From contig JAPFBE010000002.1 of assembly GCA_034336665.1 (NCBI GenBank), forward strand, positions 19,508,906 through 19,572,905: a stretch of DNA of 64,000 bases. Direction: 5' to 3'. The DNA comes from Luscinia megarhynchos (Eukaryota; Chordata; Aves; Passeriformes; Turdidae). Shown here piece by piece: positions 35,077 through 47,700 of this stretch. A model generated the notes under the pieces. That model was not told where the DNA came from, did no database searches, and saw nothing but the letters and a program-made list of their open reading frames with translations. Within the stretch, counting starts at the first letter, position 1, and every line of letters begins with the position of its first letter. Made by a program: the position numbers and the translations under genes.

Positions 35077-38000
35077 GTAAGTGAAAAATCTTTTAGTGTA
35101 ATGTAAGTATTAATAAATAAGAGTATTAAATATTGTTTTGATTGCCTTCTACTTTGTGTTCATTAGAAACTTTTACATAATGATTTTAAAGGTTCTGAAA
35201 GAATCATGATGGACAAACAGTGTAAAAGTGTGTAGATTGGACCTGAGTAATTTATATCAAGCTAAGTAGTACAAACAATTTGATATTTGGCTTACTTGTT
35301 TCCCACTGACACAATTTATTGCAGCTGTAAAGCTAGTACAGAATTAAGTATTTTCTAATTACACAAGTGAAACCTTTAGTTTGGGGTTGGTTTTTGTTTT
35401 CTTAACCAAGCGAGAGGACCAAAAGAAATTGGAAGCTACATTGATTTCACTGAATACATGACTAATGTAATGTCAGCCCTGTGCTTACACAGTACCTTTT
35501 GGTGAGTTGAAGGCTGTTTTTTTCAAATCTTTCAATTGTTCTTTTTTTAAAGTTCTTGTTAGGCAAACATTGTGATGGAGTGCTAAGGATTTGCTGACCT
35601 ATTTGCTGCTAGTATCGGGGTATTAAACTTTAAAAGAGTAGATCACAATTCCTCGAATTGAGGCAGTTAAAACATTATTGGATACCCCAATGATGCTGAG
35701 GATTTAGCTTTTGTTTAAAAAGATGGTCTTGTAGTGCAGAAGAGGGGGAAAAAATTACGTGGATGGCTCTAGTGATTTCTGTGGAAATTTGAAGCATCTG
35801 AAACAATAGCTGTATAATGCTGCCCCTGTCACTTCAGTGCCTTCCAGCACAGTTGCCAGTGCTGGTGCTTTTAATGGCCCCAAGTTAACTCTTTTACCAT
35901 TCATTAAAACAGGAAAAGAAGAAGAGTACCCTATTAGGGACGTCTTATGAAAACCTCAGCAACTCACCAGTCAGTTGGGAGAGAAAAGGCCCCCTGCAGC
36001 TCTGCAGTAATTTGAATCAAGCATTCCTAGCAAAATTGCATCTTAATTCCTGAATAGTAACTAAAATTTTTTGGGCAAGAGACAAATCATGACTTTTTAG
36101 TGAAGTAGAGAACATGCATGAAATACAGTTGAATTTGATTAAAATACCACAGTAAAAAGGGGCTCTAAGAACCCATAGGAAGTAGAGAGGAGAAATTAAT
36201 GAGGGACCTTGCTTGGCTTTCCTAAAATGGAATCAGTGTGGAGAAAGCAGACTTGTTACCAAGTTAGGAAAGTGCTGCTATAATTGACAAATAAGCCACA
36301 AATAAGTGAACAACTTGTTGCCTAAGGCACTGGCTTTGAGAGAGCACTGCAGTAAGTGGATTTAATAGCTCTCTGCCACCAAAAGGAGCATCCTGAGCTT
36401 CCATCCATTTCTGTCCCCAGTGTGTACTTTGTGCTGCCACATGAGTTTGTTGGACCCCTCTGCAAGCTGCTTAGCTGAGCTAATGCAGTGTGAAATTACC
36501 CTGGTTTTCAAATATCTAGAAATGTCTAGTGAATTTAGGAGAATTGGTTTCTAGCTGTGGTGCAAAGGAGAAAAAGGGTAACTTGGTGGCTGGAGGGAAG
36601 AGTGACCCTTTTGTGGATAACAGAATGGACACGGTTTGCTGCCACCAAAGTTGGTTCTCATACTGCTGTTTGGTCCACATTGCCAGCTGATGGATCTGAC
36701 ACAGCAGGACTCCTATGCTCAATAGGTTTTTTACCATTTAGCAAAGAAGACCTAAGTGGAATTTACATTGCCATTTAATCACAGCTTGAATTTCTGCTAA
36801 GTGTGGGGTTGTGTAAAGAGATGGATACATAGGGGTTGTACAGATTGTACCTGGTAGAAAGAGAAAACAAAGGAAGAGGGATTTCAGTCCCAAGCAAGAG
36901 CCAAGGAGATTAAACAGAGTAATGCATTAAAAGTGTTATAAAAATTCAAAATCTGTTTTCATTTCACTTATTTACCACTCTCCAGTTCAGATAATTAGAA
37001 GATGCTTTGGGGTTTTTGTGCCATTAGGGGCTTTTCTTTTCCTCTTTGAAAGAATCTTTTAAAGCTGAATGAGGCAAAGGCATAGAGTGTATTAAGGCAA
37101 TTTGCTAAGTAAACTGAGTGCTCCATGTTCAAAACACAGTAGGTGTGCACACTGGGACAGCTCTGTTTGGAAAATCTATAGGAGGAAGGTCTGCAAACAT
37201 GCCTGGTTGTGGGAGGACCAGCTGTGTCCAATGCCTGAATAAGTTACTTGTTCCACAGGCAGAGTGCTGCTGGCAATTCTGCCTGCTCTGGACAGAGCCC
37301 TTTGAGGTTTGTGTGGAAAGTTTCCTCCTGCAGCAGCTGGGCATGGTGTTCATGCAGCACCAAGACAGTAGGTCTGTGCCTCTCATTGCCCTGTAGTGCC
37401 CCTGCTTTGCACCTACTCTGATGCTTTTTAGAGCCTTTCAGTCAGTTCAAGTCCCAAAAGCAAGAGAGAGCCTGTAGAGAAGAGCATGGGAAGAGCAATT
37501 TGATCAGCTGCAAGAGAAAAGCTTGGTTATCTCAGGGTGGCAAGGTACATGTGTAGGAGGATGGGAAGAGCAGGTCCTGTCCTCAGCCCGTTCACTGTCC
37601 CTCTGTGGTGTAACTCTGACCTTAGGAATGTCTTTTACTTATCATGCTGTGTGGGGGCTGCAGATTCTTCAAAAGCCTGGGGTTGCTTGTATCCCTGGTT
37701 ATTTACCTGTGCAGGCAGCATTTAGCATTTGATCTAGATAATAGTATGCAGTGTAGGCTGAAACTTCTGTGATACAGTAATCTCTCTCTGGAACAGTTTG
37801 GATGGCAGCAGATAGCATCCTGGGGCTGTTTTACCAGGGAAATTGTGTATGGCTTAATTTCTCGCAAGCATTTCCATGTACTGTTAGACAGATAATTCTG
37901 TCTGCATATAAAAGGCACTTTTTAATGCTCTAAGACACCATCCTGTCAAAACACTGCTGGATCCCCAAATATATGGCTGATAGCTGCCCTGGAGCTTTGT

Positions 38001-40288
38001 TTTTTTTGAGGTATGCTGTATGCCTTGGTGAAGAAGATGACTAGTTTTGTGTTTGTGAGGAAATGCCTCTTACCAGAAGGCTTATCTGGTCTCAGTGAGT
38101 TTTTATGGGCTCAGGAGGCTCTTGGATTTTCTGATTTTTTTCTTTAGCAGCAACTGTTCAGTTGTGTAAGTTGTATAATGGTAGAAGAATTCTCTGTCCT
38201 AATGATGGATAACCTTGAGTACAGAGGGTGGGAGGGGGGGAGGAAGGGAACTGAAGTATGCTAAGCATGAGGTCTTTTTCAATCAACATCAGGGAATGGC
38301 AGGTCAGGCTTGTGATGAGAATTAAGTTCCTAATTCTGAGTGTTTGCATAATGCCTTTCATCTGCAAAACACTTCCACAAATACTAATTGGTATGAATTA
38401 CAGCTTGGCATAACAAAAATGGGGCTACAAAAGTCTGTGCAGATAGCTGATAACACAAAGTTCAGAGAGTTGGGTTTTTTCCTGTATTCAAGGTTTTACA
38501 TGAGGCATTTCCCCTCTCTAAGTGTTCTGTAAATACAAAATCTGAAGCACAGACAGCAGTCACTGTCCCCGTGTCCAGTGTGTCCCCAGTGTGTTGTGGA
38601 TCACAGAGTCAGTGATGTTGTGTTCCCACCCTCAGCCCCACTGCAGCTCCTCTCCCAGTGTTGTACCCTGATGGAGAGCAGCCTGCTTTGACCTTGCTTT
38701 CTGCAGCTTGCATGTTGGTTCTGTTTTAAAAGCTTTGAATGGCTAATGCCAACAAGTTCAGCCCTTGAGGGGCCTCACAGGTGACACTATAGCTGAAAAT
38801 AATAATAAACCTGTTCTCATGCAAGGAGCCATGAGAGCACTTTCTTAGGTGTGACTTTGAAAAAGCCTGAATGATGACTGGTGCACTCTTCCAGCTCCCA
38901 AAAATGTAAAAAATTATAATGATGTCTCTTTTTCAGCCCTTCAGTCCCTATTTTATTTTAAGTTCTGCAAAACCCAAAGTTCTAATTGTGAGTGCATATG
39001 TATAATGTATTTTATAACTGCTGGTGACAATCTGCTGAAATAATTGAATAGAAATGCTACAGCATGTAAAACTGGACTAAGTTGTGAGATTTAAATGCTC
39101 TTTATTGTGCTGACATTCAACCTGATGGCTGGCTTGCAGCTGACAGTCTGCTTTGAATGGGTCTGTGAAAGCTGCCTACGGAAAGCAAGTTCATGTATTC
39201 TTTGCGAAAATGGCATATGGAGCTGACTAAAAGGGATCCTCAGTTCCACTGGAAAACTTGTGGGAGTTGACAAGTTGAAAAATTTTGGAAATCTCCACAT
39301 AATGATCCAATTCTTGCTTAAAAATAGCCATGTGCTCTGGTGCTTCATATTATTCTCTTTGCACAGAAAGAGGGGAGAGAAAGGGGAATTATAAAGACTA
39401 AATACATGAATAAGAGATGTTAAAAATCTCATGCTCCTTGGACATGAAAGAGCCAAACTCTGCAGTGGCTGACCCCACATTCAGTGGTAGCATAACTCTT
39501 CCTCCTTGTCAGCACTGTACCAACACATGCAGTGGCAGGTTGCAGCTGCAAAGGAGGGCTCCAAGTCCTATTCCCTGCTGCAATGATTTTTGAAGTGGTT
39601 TATTCCTCACCCCACCCTCCAGTCAGGCTGGTTTTGTGAGTCTCTCCAACTGCTGTGGGGATACAAGGTGGAGGGCCTTGGAGCTCACAATTTTCCTGTC
39701 AGTGTCATTATTGACTCTCTAAGGCTCAGCAAAGTGACCTGAGCTCTGTTTTGTGCTCAGCCTATGTTTGGTAGGGGTTCTCCTCAACAAATGAGACCAA
39801 GAAAAGTAGTTTCCTGAGCTTACTGCTCTTGTAGATGAGACTGAAAAGCACGTCTCTTGGGAAGAAGAGACATCTGCAGCAAAAAATATATTGTGCCATG
39901 CAGCTTATAATACCATATATCCTCCTATGCTACTACAGAAAGCTCTGAGAAGTTGATTTTCATCTCCAAGGGACTTATGTATGGCCTTAAAGCAGTTCCC
40001 AGATGCTTCCTTGTTTACCTTTGTTTTGAAAATGCTGGTTAAATCAAGCACCAATACAATGTGCTGTCTCTGCTTAACCCCTTCTGAGATGGCTGTGTCA
40101 ATGCAAAGCCACCAGAGAAATCTGGGATTTAGTAAGGAAAAAAAGAGAGAAGAGTGGAACAATTAAAAATGGGTGGCAATATTTGGAAGGGATTGCCTGA
40201 CTTGTTCCCCTCTTTGCCAGTTTTAATGATGCAGTATTTTGTCCATCCTGGCTTTTAACACTGTTTCTCCTTACTTCTTTATTTTTAG
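35077..40288 (+). other. SLC22A23: SLC22A23 intron 2 (5212 bp)
   Basis: Bounded by GTAAGTG and TTATTTTTAG. It is AT-rich with no convincing coding sequence. The longest minus-strand frame (39091-39480, 129 codons) has no recognisable family features. Nothing else stands out. Confidence 0.9.
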
Positions 40289-40443
40289 GGTTGGTCGACG
40301 GCCTGTACTGCTCTTCTCTGTCATATTCATTTTGATATTTGGACTGACTGTGGCACTCTCAGTGAATGTGACCATGTTCAGCACACTCAGGTTTTTTGAG
40401 GGATTTTGTCTGGCTGGAATAGTCCTCTCCCTGTACGCACTGC
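40289..40443 (+). CDS. SLC22A23: SLC22A23 coding exon 3 (motif A end, TM3, TM4)
   Basis: Encodes the last base of codon 212, residues 213-263 and the first base of codon 264 (Arg expected). The translation opens VGRRPVLLFSVIFILIFGL and ends GIVLSLYAL, nearly identical to vertebrate SLC22A23. Joined to exon 2 it completes MFS motif A, G207-CIA-D211-WV-G214-R215-R216, in the cytoplasmic TM2-TM3 loop; the Gly, Asp and both Arg are present. TM3 is about 217-237 and TM4 about 244-263, starting TLRFFEGF. A sequon NVT at 238 sits in the very short TM3-TM4 loop and is probably too close to the membrane to be glycosylated. Length is 155 bp, the usual exon 3 size in SLC22 genes. Donor: CTGC|GTGAGTATT. 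Reading past the donor stays open to 40655, which is intronic. Confidence 0.96.
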
Positions 40444-43400
40444 GTGAGTATTCCTTCATCACCATACATGCTTTTATTGAGTATGTGGTTTGCTGTCCTC
40501 TGCCTTCCTGCTTTTGTTCAAACAGATCAAACCAGGATCATATTGACTGCATAAGCTTTAGCCTGAGTTTTGGTAAGGAGGATTTCGCAGCTGTCTCTTT
40601 AGTTACTACTAAGCAGTCTGTGAAGCTGTCTCAGAGTTCATTTCGAAAGTTATAAGGTGGCTTGGGTTTGTCTGTTGTTTTTTAAACCTAGAAGTTACCT
40701 GGTTCATAGCCATAATGTGTAATGGGAGTAGATTTCACCCTGCAATATTGAGCTCAGTGGGAGACTTACCACTTTGGCTGCCTCTAGCAGTTTGTACTCT
40801 GGCACTTTTTCAGAACTTCCTCTATTACTTTCAGAAATATCCTGTGTCCCTGCCTCAGGATTGTAATGTTACAGCAAAAATATGTTAGAAGAAGTCCTAA
40901 AGTCCTTTTATCAACTCTTTTTATTTTTTGGTTGGGTAACTTGGGGTTTTGATTGGGTGTTGTCATTGTTTTTGTCTATTTCATGAGGGGGGGAAAAAAA
41001 TCTCTGAGAAAAACTTGAGGGAAAGCTGTAAGAAATACCTACATGTTCCCATCTGGGGTTACTAGTAAACTTGGAGCCAGAACACTTGAAAACCCCCTCT
41101 GGAGGCCTTGCCTTTGGAGGGTACATCCATGATGCTACCAGCCTAATCTGTGTCCCTTGGATATGTTCCAGAGAGCATCTTCTGCTTCCTTGGCTGTTTG
41201 TAATTAACAGGTAGCACCACACCAACCGAAGAAAACACAAAATTTCCTCCTCTCTATTATGGCTCTGGAAAAGGATTATCTAATTATATCCTGGAAGTTG
41301 CTGTACAGATCTTCATAAAATTTTATTTACTTCCTATTGTGGATGGTATCTAACCCATCAAGATTTAGCACAGTATCCTTACTTTGCACAGAGTATTTTG
41401 TAGTATTAAGTTCCACAGGTTTTGTTTTATTTTTAGTCTGTGTCAAGGGGAAGGAAGCCTGGCTGCAACAGACTAGAGTTTGTTTTGCATTGCACTTTGT
41501 TGTTATACCTGATATGGTACCCAAGATACATGATTTTAAAATTCTCTTGCCTTTGCTCATGTAAAATCTAGTGAGAAGCTTTCACCAAAAACTGAAGACA
41601 TTATGCTTTAATTGGGAATGGAATTTAACCTGTGTGGTTCCCATGAGAGGGGGCTTCAGTAATTAGCAGTGTGATGTCCAGCTGGAAAACAGGCTTGTCA
41701 GGATTTTTCACAGCCCAGTTGCAGCATGTTAGCTTTTCTTACTTGATGAGGAGTGTTTTAACTTTTAAGAGATTGCAACTGATGATTTTCATGGGGAAAT
41801 GCCAACTAAGTAGAAATTTGGTTATGGATGTTTTTAGGATTGGAATGAAAGAATGTATGTGTTGCTTCAGACAATAACTTGTCAGCCCAGGCTTTCATTC
41901 AGAAAATGGCATATTCTGGTTGCTTCATGCACTACTTGGTGCAGAGCAGTGATTTGAGTCTGATATTTTATCCCCACCCTGTCTAAAATTCTGGTGTTTG
42001 TTGTAACCAGTGCTGTCTGGATAGACAATGCCTGAACAGAGCTAGTAGGTGTTAGGAGAGATCCGTGTGAAATTAGCTGCAGGCTGAACATCAGCACACG
42101 TCTGTGGAGGTGAGAAAATGTGAAAGATGCAGCACCTGCACCTCTGAGAAATCTTCTGACCTTCTGTCTCAAGAGATGAGGGGAGTGGGTTTTTACTGTA
42201 TTAAATAATTTAAACAAAAAAGAAGTTGTCACCTTGGTATAGCATACTTGGAAAGTAGTCCCTAAAGTCTCAAGAGAACAGGAGTTGTAGGGTTTTCTGT
42301 TTTGGCAGTGGTTTTGAATTTAGTCCCCATAATCTGTTAGGCTTCCTCTCAGTCTTTTCTGATGGAATCAGAAAAGTGTATGGAGTACTCTTATGATTCA
42401 TAGCCTCTCTTCCCTTTCCCTTAATGGCCTTGATTTCTCCCTTGGAGATTTGTTGCCCCTGAACTCCCAGCTGGCTACTTTGAACAGAACAATGGAAAGT
42501 GGAAAGTTTGACCTGCTAGTGGCAGCCATTAGCCAAAATTTCCAAAGCTACTGTGCAGAAGAAAACTGCATAGGCTTGCATAGCCTGCAAAGGTAATTAG
42601 TCTGCCTCTGGGATCCTTTTACACTGTCTTGAGCTTGCTAGTTGTGCTTGGATTTATGGCCTGCCTGAGGGAAATTGTAAATAACAGTTCAGGATGCTTT
42701 GGGAGCGAGAGGAGCACCAAAGTGATGTTTAAAACACAGAGCTGCCAAGATTGAGTTGCCTTCATTCAAACCACACTCTTCTTCCTAGCCTGGTGCTGTT
42801 TTCAGAGCTGTCTGCCCTAAGGTACAGAGTGTGCCAGGGATGAGCCCTGCCCCTGTGGAGGGACAGCAGGATCTGCCTGTGCTCCTCTTTGGGCTTTCCT
42901 CAGTGCTGTGGTGAGCTCACTTCTTGTGGCCTCCAAGTACAGCCTCTTGCCTGGAGTTGCTCAGGGCTTATCTGAGGGAACCACCTTGGGATGTTGATTT
43001 GTTAAACTGAAAATTCTTCCTGCAGCTGCTGCAGTTTTGTTGGAAGAGGTGTTTCAGATGAAATTTTTTAGTGAGGCTGCAGGAAGAGACCAGCTTTTTG
43101 CAGGTGATGGTGCTTGCTGTGAGGGAGGGAAGCAGAGGAGCAATGAGCCCAGGGCTTTCCCCTCCTGGCTGCTGTGGGTCCTTGCATCATCCAGGAGAAT
43201 GAAAGGCAGTAAATCCTATTTCACTGAGCAAACACACAGTTTTGAAAGGCTTTTATTTCATGTTGATGTGGAACAGGAGGAGATTTTACTGTGCTCCAGA
43301 AGTGTTTTCCTACCTGGAAACAGGTTTTCCTACCAATCTTCAGTGGATTCCTGTGCTTCTCAGCAGTTAGCACACATTTTGGATGGTCAGGGACCAAGAA

Positions 43401-46400
43401 GAATCCTCAGGAAACTCTTCCCAGGAGGGTACAGTGATTCCCTAATATGCCACACTCAGCAGCAATGTGATGTACAGAGCTGGAGCTGCCTGTTGTGGTG
43501 TGCTGGGTGGATCCCCTGCTATCCTTGCTTAGCAGATTTCTGCTGTAATGGGCCACCTCCTGTTGAAGGAGGGTGCTTGGACAAGTGGTGAAATCTCCAG
43601 TAGAGAGAAATGGTGAAGGGATGAAAGAAGCACTCTGGCCACAGTGGCTGGAAGGGCATGTATGGCCTGCCCAGCAGCTAAATGTAGAAGAGAGTGTAGA
43701 CTAGGGTCTGGAAGAAGACAGGTTAAAAGAAGGCAGGGGGAAAGCAGTTTTGTTTTGTTTTTTTCCTCAGGGTGCCTTCTGTTTGGTATTTTTGCTGGTC
43801 TGTGCACATCCAGAGAGGAAGGCTGGGCATGTGCCCTTGTTAGCTCAGCACGGATGGATGCAGGATGCCACAGCCTGGTGCCCGGCCAAAGGACAGGAGG
43901 TTTGACTTTACCCATTGGGGTGGAAAGCCCTGAGATGGCCCTGAGAGGAATTGTCCTTTGGACAGGCTGAGAGGGAGAGGTGTGGGAGCCCTCAGCAGGG
44001 CCACGGGTGCCTGAGTAACGCCTCTGCTGCTATCTGTGGATTTGCAGCAGCAGGAGAGGCATGCCCATCTTACTGCAGATAGCTCTGCTTGCTGCTGCAG
44101 CTCACATGGGACCAAGTACACCCAGCAAATGTGGAAGTCATGGGAGAGAGCAAATCTGATTACTTTGAGGGTGGGGAGGGTGTTGCATCTGGGTCACTTT
44201 GGTCTCACTGGGTCGTTGCCTTGGCTCTGACCTCAAGCAGCCTTTTCCTGGGTGTTGGTGGAGAAGGGCAGATGCTCTGGCTGACTCAGCACAGCTCCCT
44301 TTCCTCAGGGCTCCTTGCCACCAGCTGACACCAGAGCTCTCATGGCTGAGGGCAGGAGCTTCCCCTTCACCCCCTCTCCTCTCACGTGCTTCTGCCCAAA
44401 TCAGGGTGGTGCCAGCATCTGCCTGAGCCCTCTGCCAGGCAAGGCATCCATCTTCCCGCTGGAGACCACCAGTGTGCTGCTGTCAGTGGGATGTGCCCTC
44501 TGGTCTTGTCCCCTGCTTCCTTTGGGAGATCTACTGAGCACAGTGTCTCTTGTGCTGCCTGAGCCTGGGAGATAGAGGGGGAGTGGGGGCTCACACTGGG
44601 CAGGGCCATTGCATGAATGAAGGGAAAAAAGCCTTCCCTTCCAGCTGTTCTTGTCCTATGTTGTCTCTGTTTCTCTGTCAGGATCCCTGCTTTTGTCACT
44701 TTCTGGAGCCACAGCTAGGACTTTGGTATTAATTAAACTATTTAAGGCAAAGGAGAGGAAAGGAAGAGATATTTTTTCTGGCAAATGCTCCTGGCAGGTT
44801 TAAAGAGCTTCCCATTAAAGTGCTGTATGCTGTTGCTAATGACTATACCTGAGCTCAGGCAGCACAACCCATGGTGTGGATTTGCACACAATTGCAGGCT
44901 GTTCAGCAGTTTCATGGGTTACTGAGCTACAGATAATGCTGCAAAATTAGAAAGTCTAGACTTGAATGAACTGGTAAATAAGCTCTGGAAATAGCTTTGC
45001 TGGAAAAAAGACAACATCTCAGGTTGAAGCAAGGAAGCAGGGGTGTCCCTCCAATGCATAGTAGCAGAATGAGTGGGCATGTTTCTTCTCTTTCACTGTT
45101 GGAAGAAAAAAGGTAGAAACATTGTTCGAAAATCATAGGTTGTGCTTCAAAAGCTGTGGAAGCTTGGCAGAGGCTTTCAGACCACATAGGGTGTCCAGCT
45201 GTGATGTATCTTTCTCATTTATAGCTAGGTCAGTCTAACCTGTTACTCCTGTAAATTACACAGGCAGAGATCTAAGAGGCTAAATGTGACTTCTTAAGAT
45301 TAATTTTTTTTAACCGTGTGTCCTGGAAAGCTAGAGCAAAGTGCTAGAAAGTTTACTGCTGGCTGAAGAATGAGTGAATATAAAGATGGAGCACCTCTGA
45401 GTGTTGGGCTGTCATGATGTCAGATTTGTAAAATAATTTTGCTTCCAGTCAGTTGTTAATAGAAAGAGTGAGATTTATCTTTTTTTTCTCCTTTATTTTT
45501 CAAAAGTGTATAGGCTCTGAAATCCTGAAGATTCCAAGTTTGTAATAGATTTCATTCTCCATTTTCCTCTTGTGACTCTTCAGTAGCAAGCATGGCCTTG
45601 GCAAGGCAGGTGGAGGCTCTGAAGCTATTCTGTGTAATCTGAACTGGCTCAATAAATAACCCTGCAAAGCATTCCCGAACTGGAGGATGTGGAAAACATC
45701 TGATTCTTTTCCAGTGCATTGACATGTGAGTTAGCTCTGCAGTAACGTGCAGTTCTCTCCCCTGACAGGTCTGTGATAAGATCAAGGTTGTTAAGCCACC
45801 TACCTTCTGTTTATGTAACCAGCCTTCCTTTGTCTGAGTCACTTGATGCAGAGCTGGTAGGAGTGATCACAGAGGGATCCACTGAAGGAAAAATCTTAAC
45901 TGGCTCACCTTAAAGTGACCATTAATTGTTAAATGATACAGAACCACTTTGTTTATAGAGCCACCACAGGCTGTTCCATCATTGAACCAGGATGTGATTT
46001 TCTGGAAACAGCACTGCTGCAATTTTCAATAGCTTTGTGGGAGAACTGCTTAAAAAAAGTATGTAGTAGGAGCTCTCCAGCTGCTCCAAAAAAAGTGCTG
46101 TGCCTGCCTTTTATCAAGTGCCTGGGGGCTCAATTTATGTGAGAGTGGAAAAGGTTATTGGAATTACTGTACTCTCCTTATAAGTATAAATCTTCTTTGT
46201 TCTACGTTGCTTCCCTCACTCCAGTCAAATCACAACTCATAATAATCTGTTTGCCTCTTTTTTCCTCAGTATTTCTGCTGAATTTCTTTCCCTTTTCTGA
46301 TGGTCAGAATGGATGTAGGCCCTTCAAGGGACAAAATGTCTGCCATTAGGGCATGGACCCTCATCCTTAATTTAACCCCTACACTGTCTTCTGGAGCAGA

Positions 46401-47684
46401 GGTGCCCTTGAAACATGGCTAAACTGTACCATAGAAGGCAGCCCATTTGAAATTAATTTATACTAAGTCTTCTAGCATGCCAAAGGAGAATAAAAATAGT
46501 CTCTTTCTAAAGCTCCTTGGAAGGTTAGAAGATGTTTGCTTGATGCAGCAAAATATAATTTTAATCAATTTTTCCATTTCAGTTGCTGAAAATCTTGTGT
46601 GTTGTCAATGTGACAAAAAGCCTAAGGAATTAATTTTATTTGAGGTGCTTTTTGTATGACTGGTCAATTGTGAATGCAATTAAGATGGAACACTGCAGTT
46701 GTTACACTTGTGATGATGACAGTCAGATGAGATTAGAGTATTCTTGCAATTTCCCCATCTCAGAACACAGCTTGCATTTTTACCATTTAAAGTGTCTGTC
46801 TTTAATAGTTCCAGACCAGCTTCAACACCCTGGGTATGCTCAGTCTGCAGAATCTTACCTTCTGTCACACAAATACTTGTAAATGTTCAGAACTGTAATT
46901 ACACTTTTAGGGATTTTTTTTTTAATTGGTGATTTTTTATTCTGAGCAATGTCAAATAGATTCCTAAGTCTGTTGCACAGCTGAAAGCTTGCTGCCACTG
47001 GAAGGAAATGAGGAAGGCTTTTTCTCTTCCTCTTCCAAATTCCTTCGCATTGTCTCAGCTGCTCATACAACTAATGACTTTAGACTATAAGGGAGTGTTT
47101 AAAACGGATAGTTAAATCCAAAAAGTTGCCTTTCACTTGCAACTCTTCGACTCAGCTGAAGTGGTGTTATAACCTCAGTATAAGACTAAATTGTGAAGTG
47201 TCTGTTCCCTCTGCTGGTTTGTTGGGGTTTTTTCCCCTTTTGCTGTAAAAGAGCTGCTAGATGGCTTTTTCTTTCTACATAGGTCCAAGCTAGTGTTCTG
47301 TGTTGTGCAGGGTGACTGGTAGTAAAAGCTTCCCATAGCACATGTGCATGCATCTGTGCAGGCCATGACAAAGTGACTTTAGATTTTAAATCTTTTAAAT
47401 TTTTCCTAGCAGCAAGATAATAATTTTTTTTACAGAGAGTATCAGAGAGAAGTTGTTCAGGTAAAGCCCATTGTGCTGAAACTGTTGGCTGAGTTTTAGC
47501 TGCCCTGTTCCTCATCTGTGTCTGGGCCCTTGGCAGCACTTGAAAACAGGATGGGCTAGTGTTGGAAATGAGATGAGCAGTGGCATTCTCAGGAGTTGCA
47601 CTTAAGACAAACAGCATTCAGGGCTGGAATTGTTTTTCCCCCAGATGCTTCTTCCAGTGAGGGCACAGACATGCACATATTTTT

Positions 47685-47700
47685 TGTGTGTGTGTGTGCG
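47685..47700. repeat. GT microsatellite
   Basis: A short GT run following a T run, in intron 3, ending in GTGCGTGCC. Confidence 0.75.

Noticed and set aside
40444..40655. Extension of the exon 3 frame by about 70 codons into intron 3
   Set aside because: A consensus GTGAGT donor sits at 40444 and the translation beyond it has no family resemblance.
43037..43591. Plus-strand open frame of 184 codons in intron 3
   Set aside because: No recognisable domain and no splice or promoter support; starts at a non-ATG codon.
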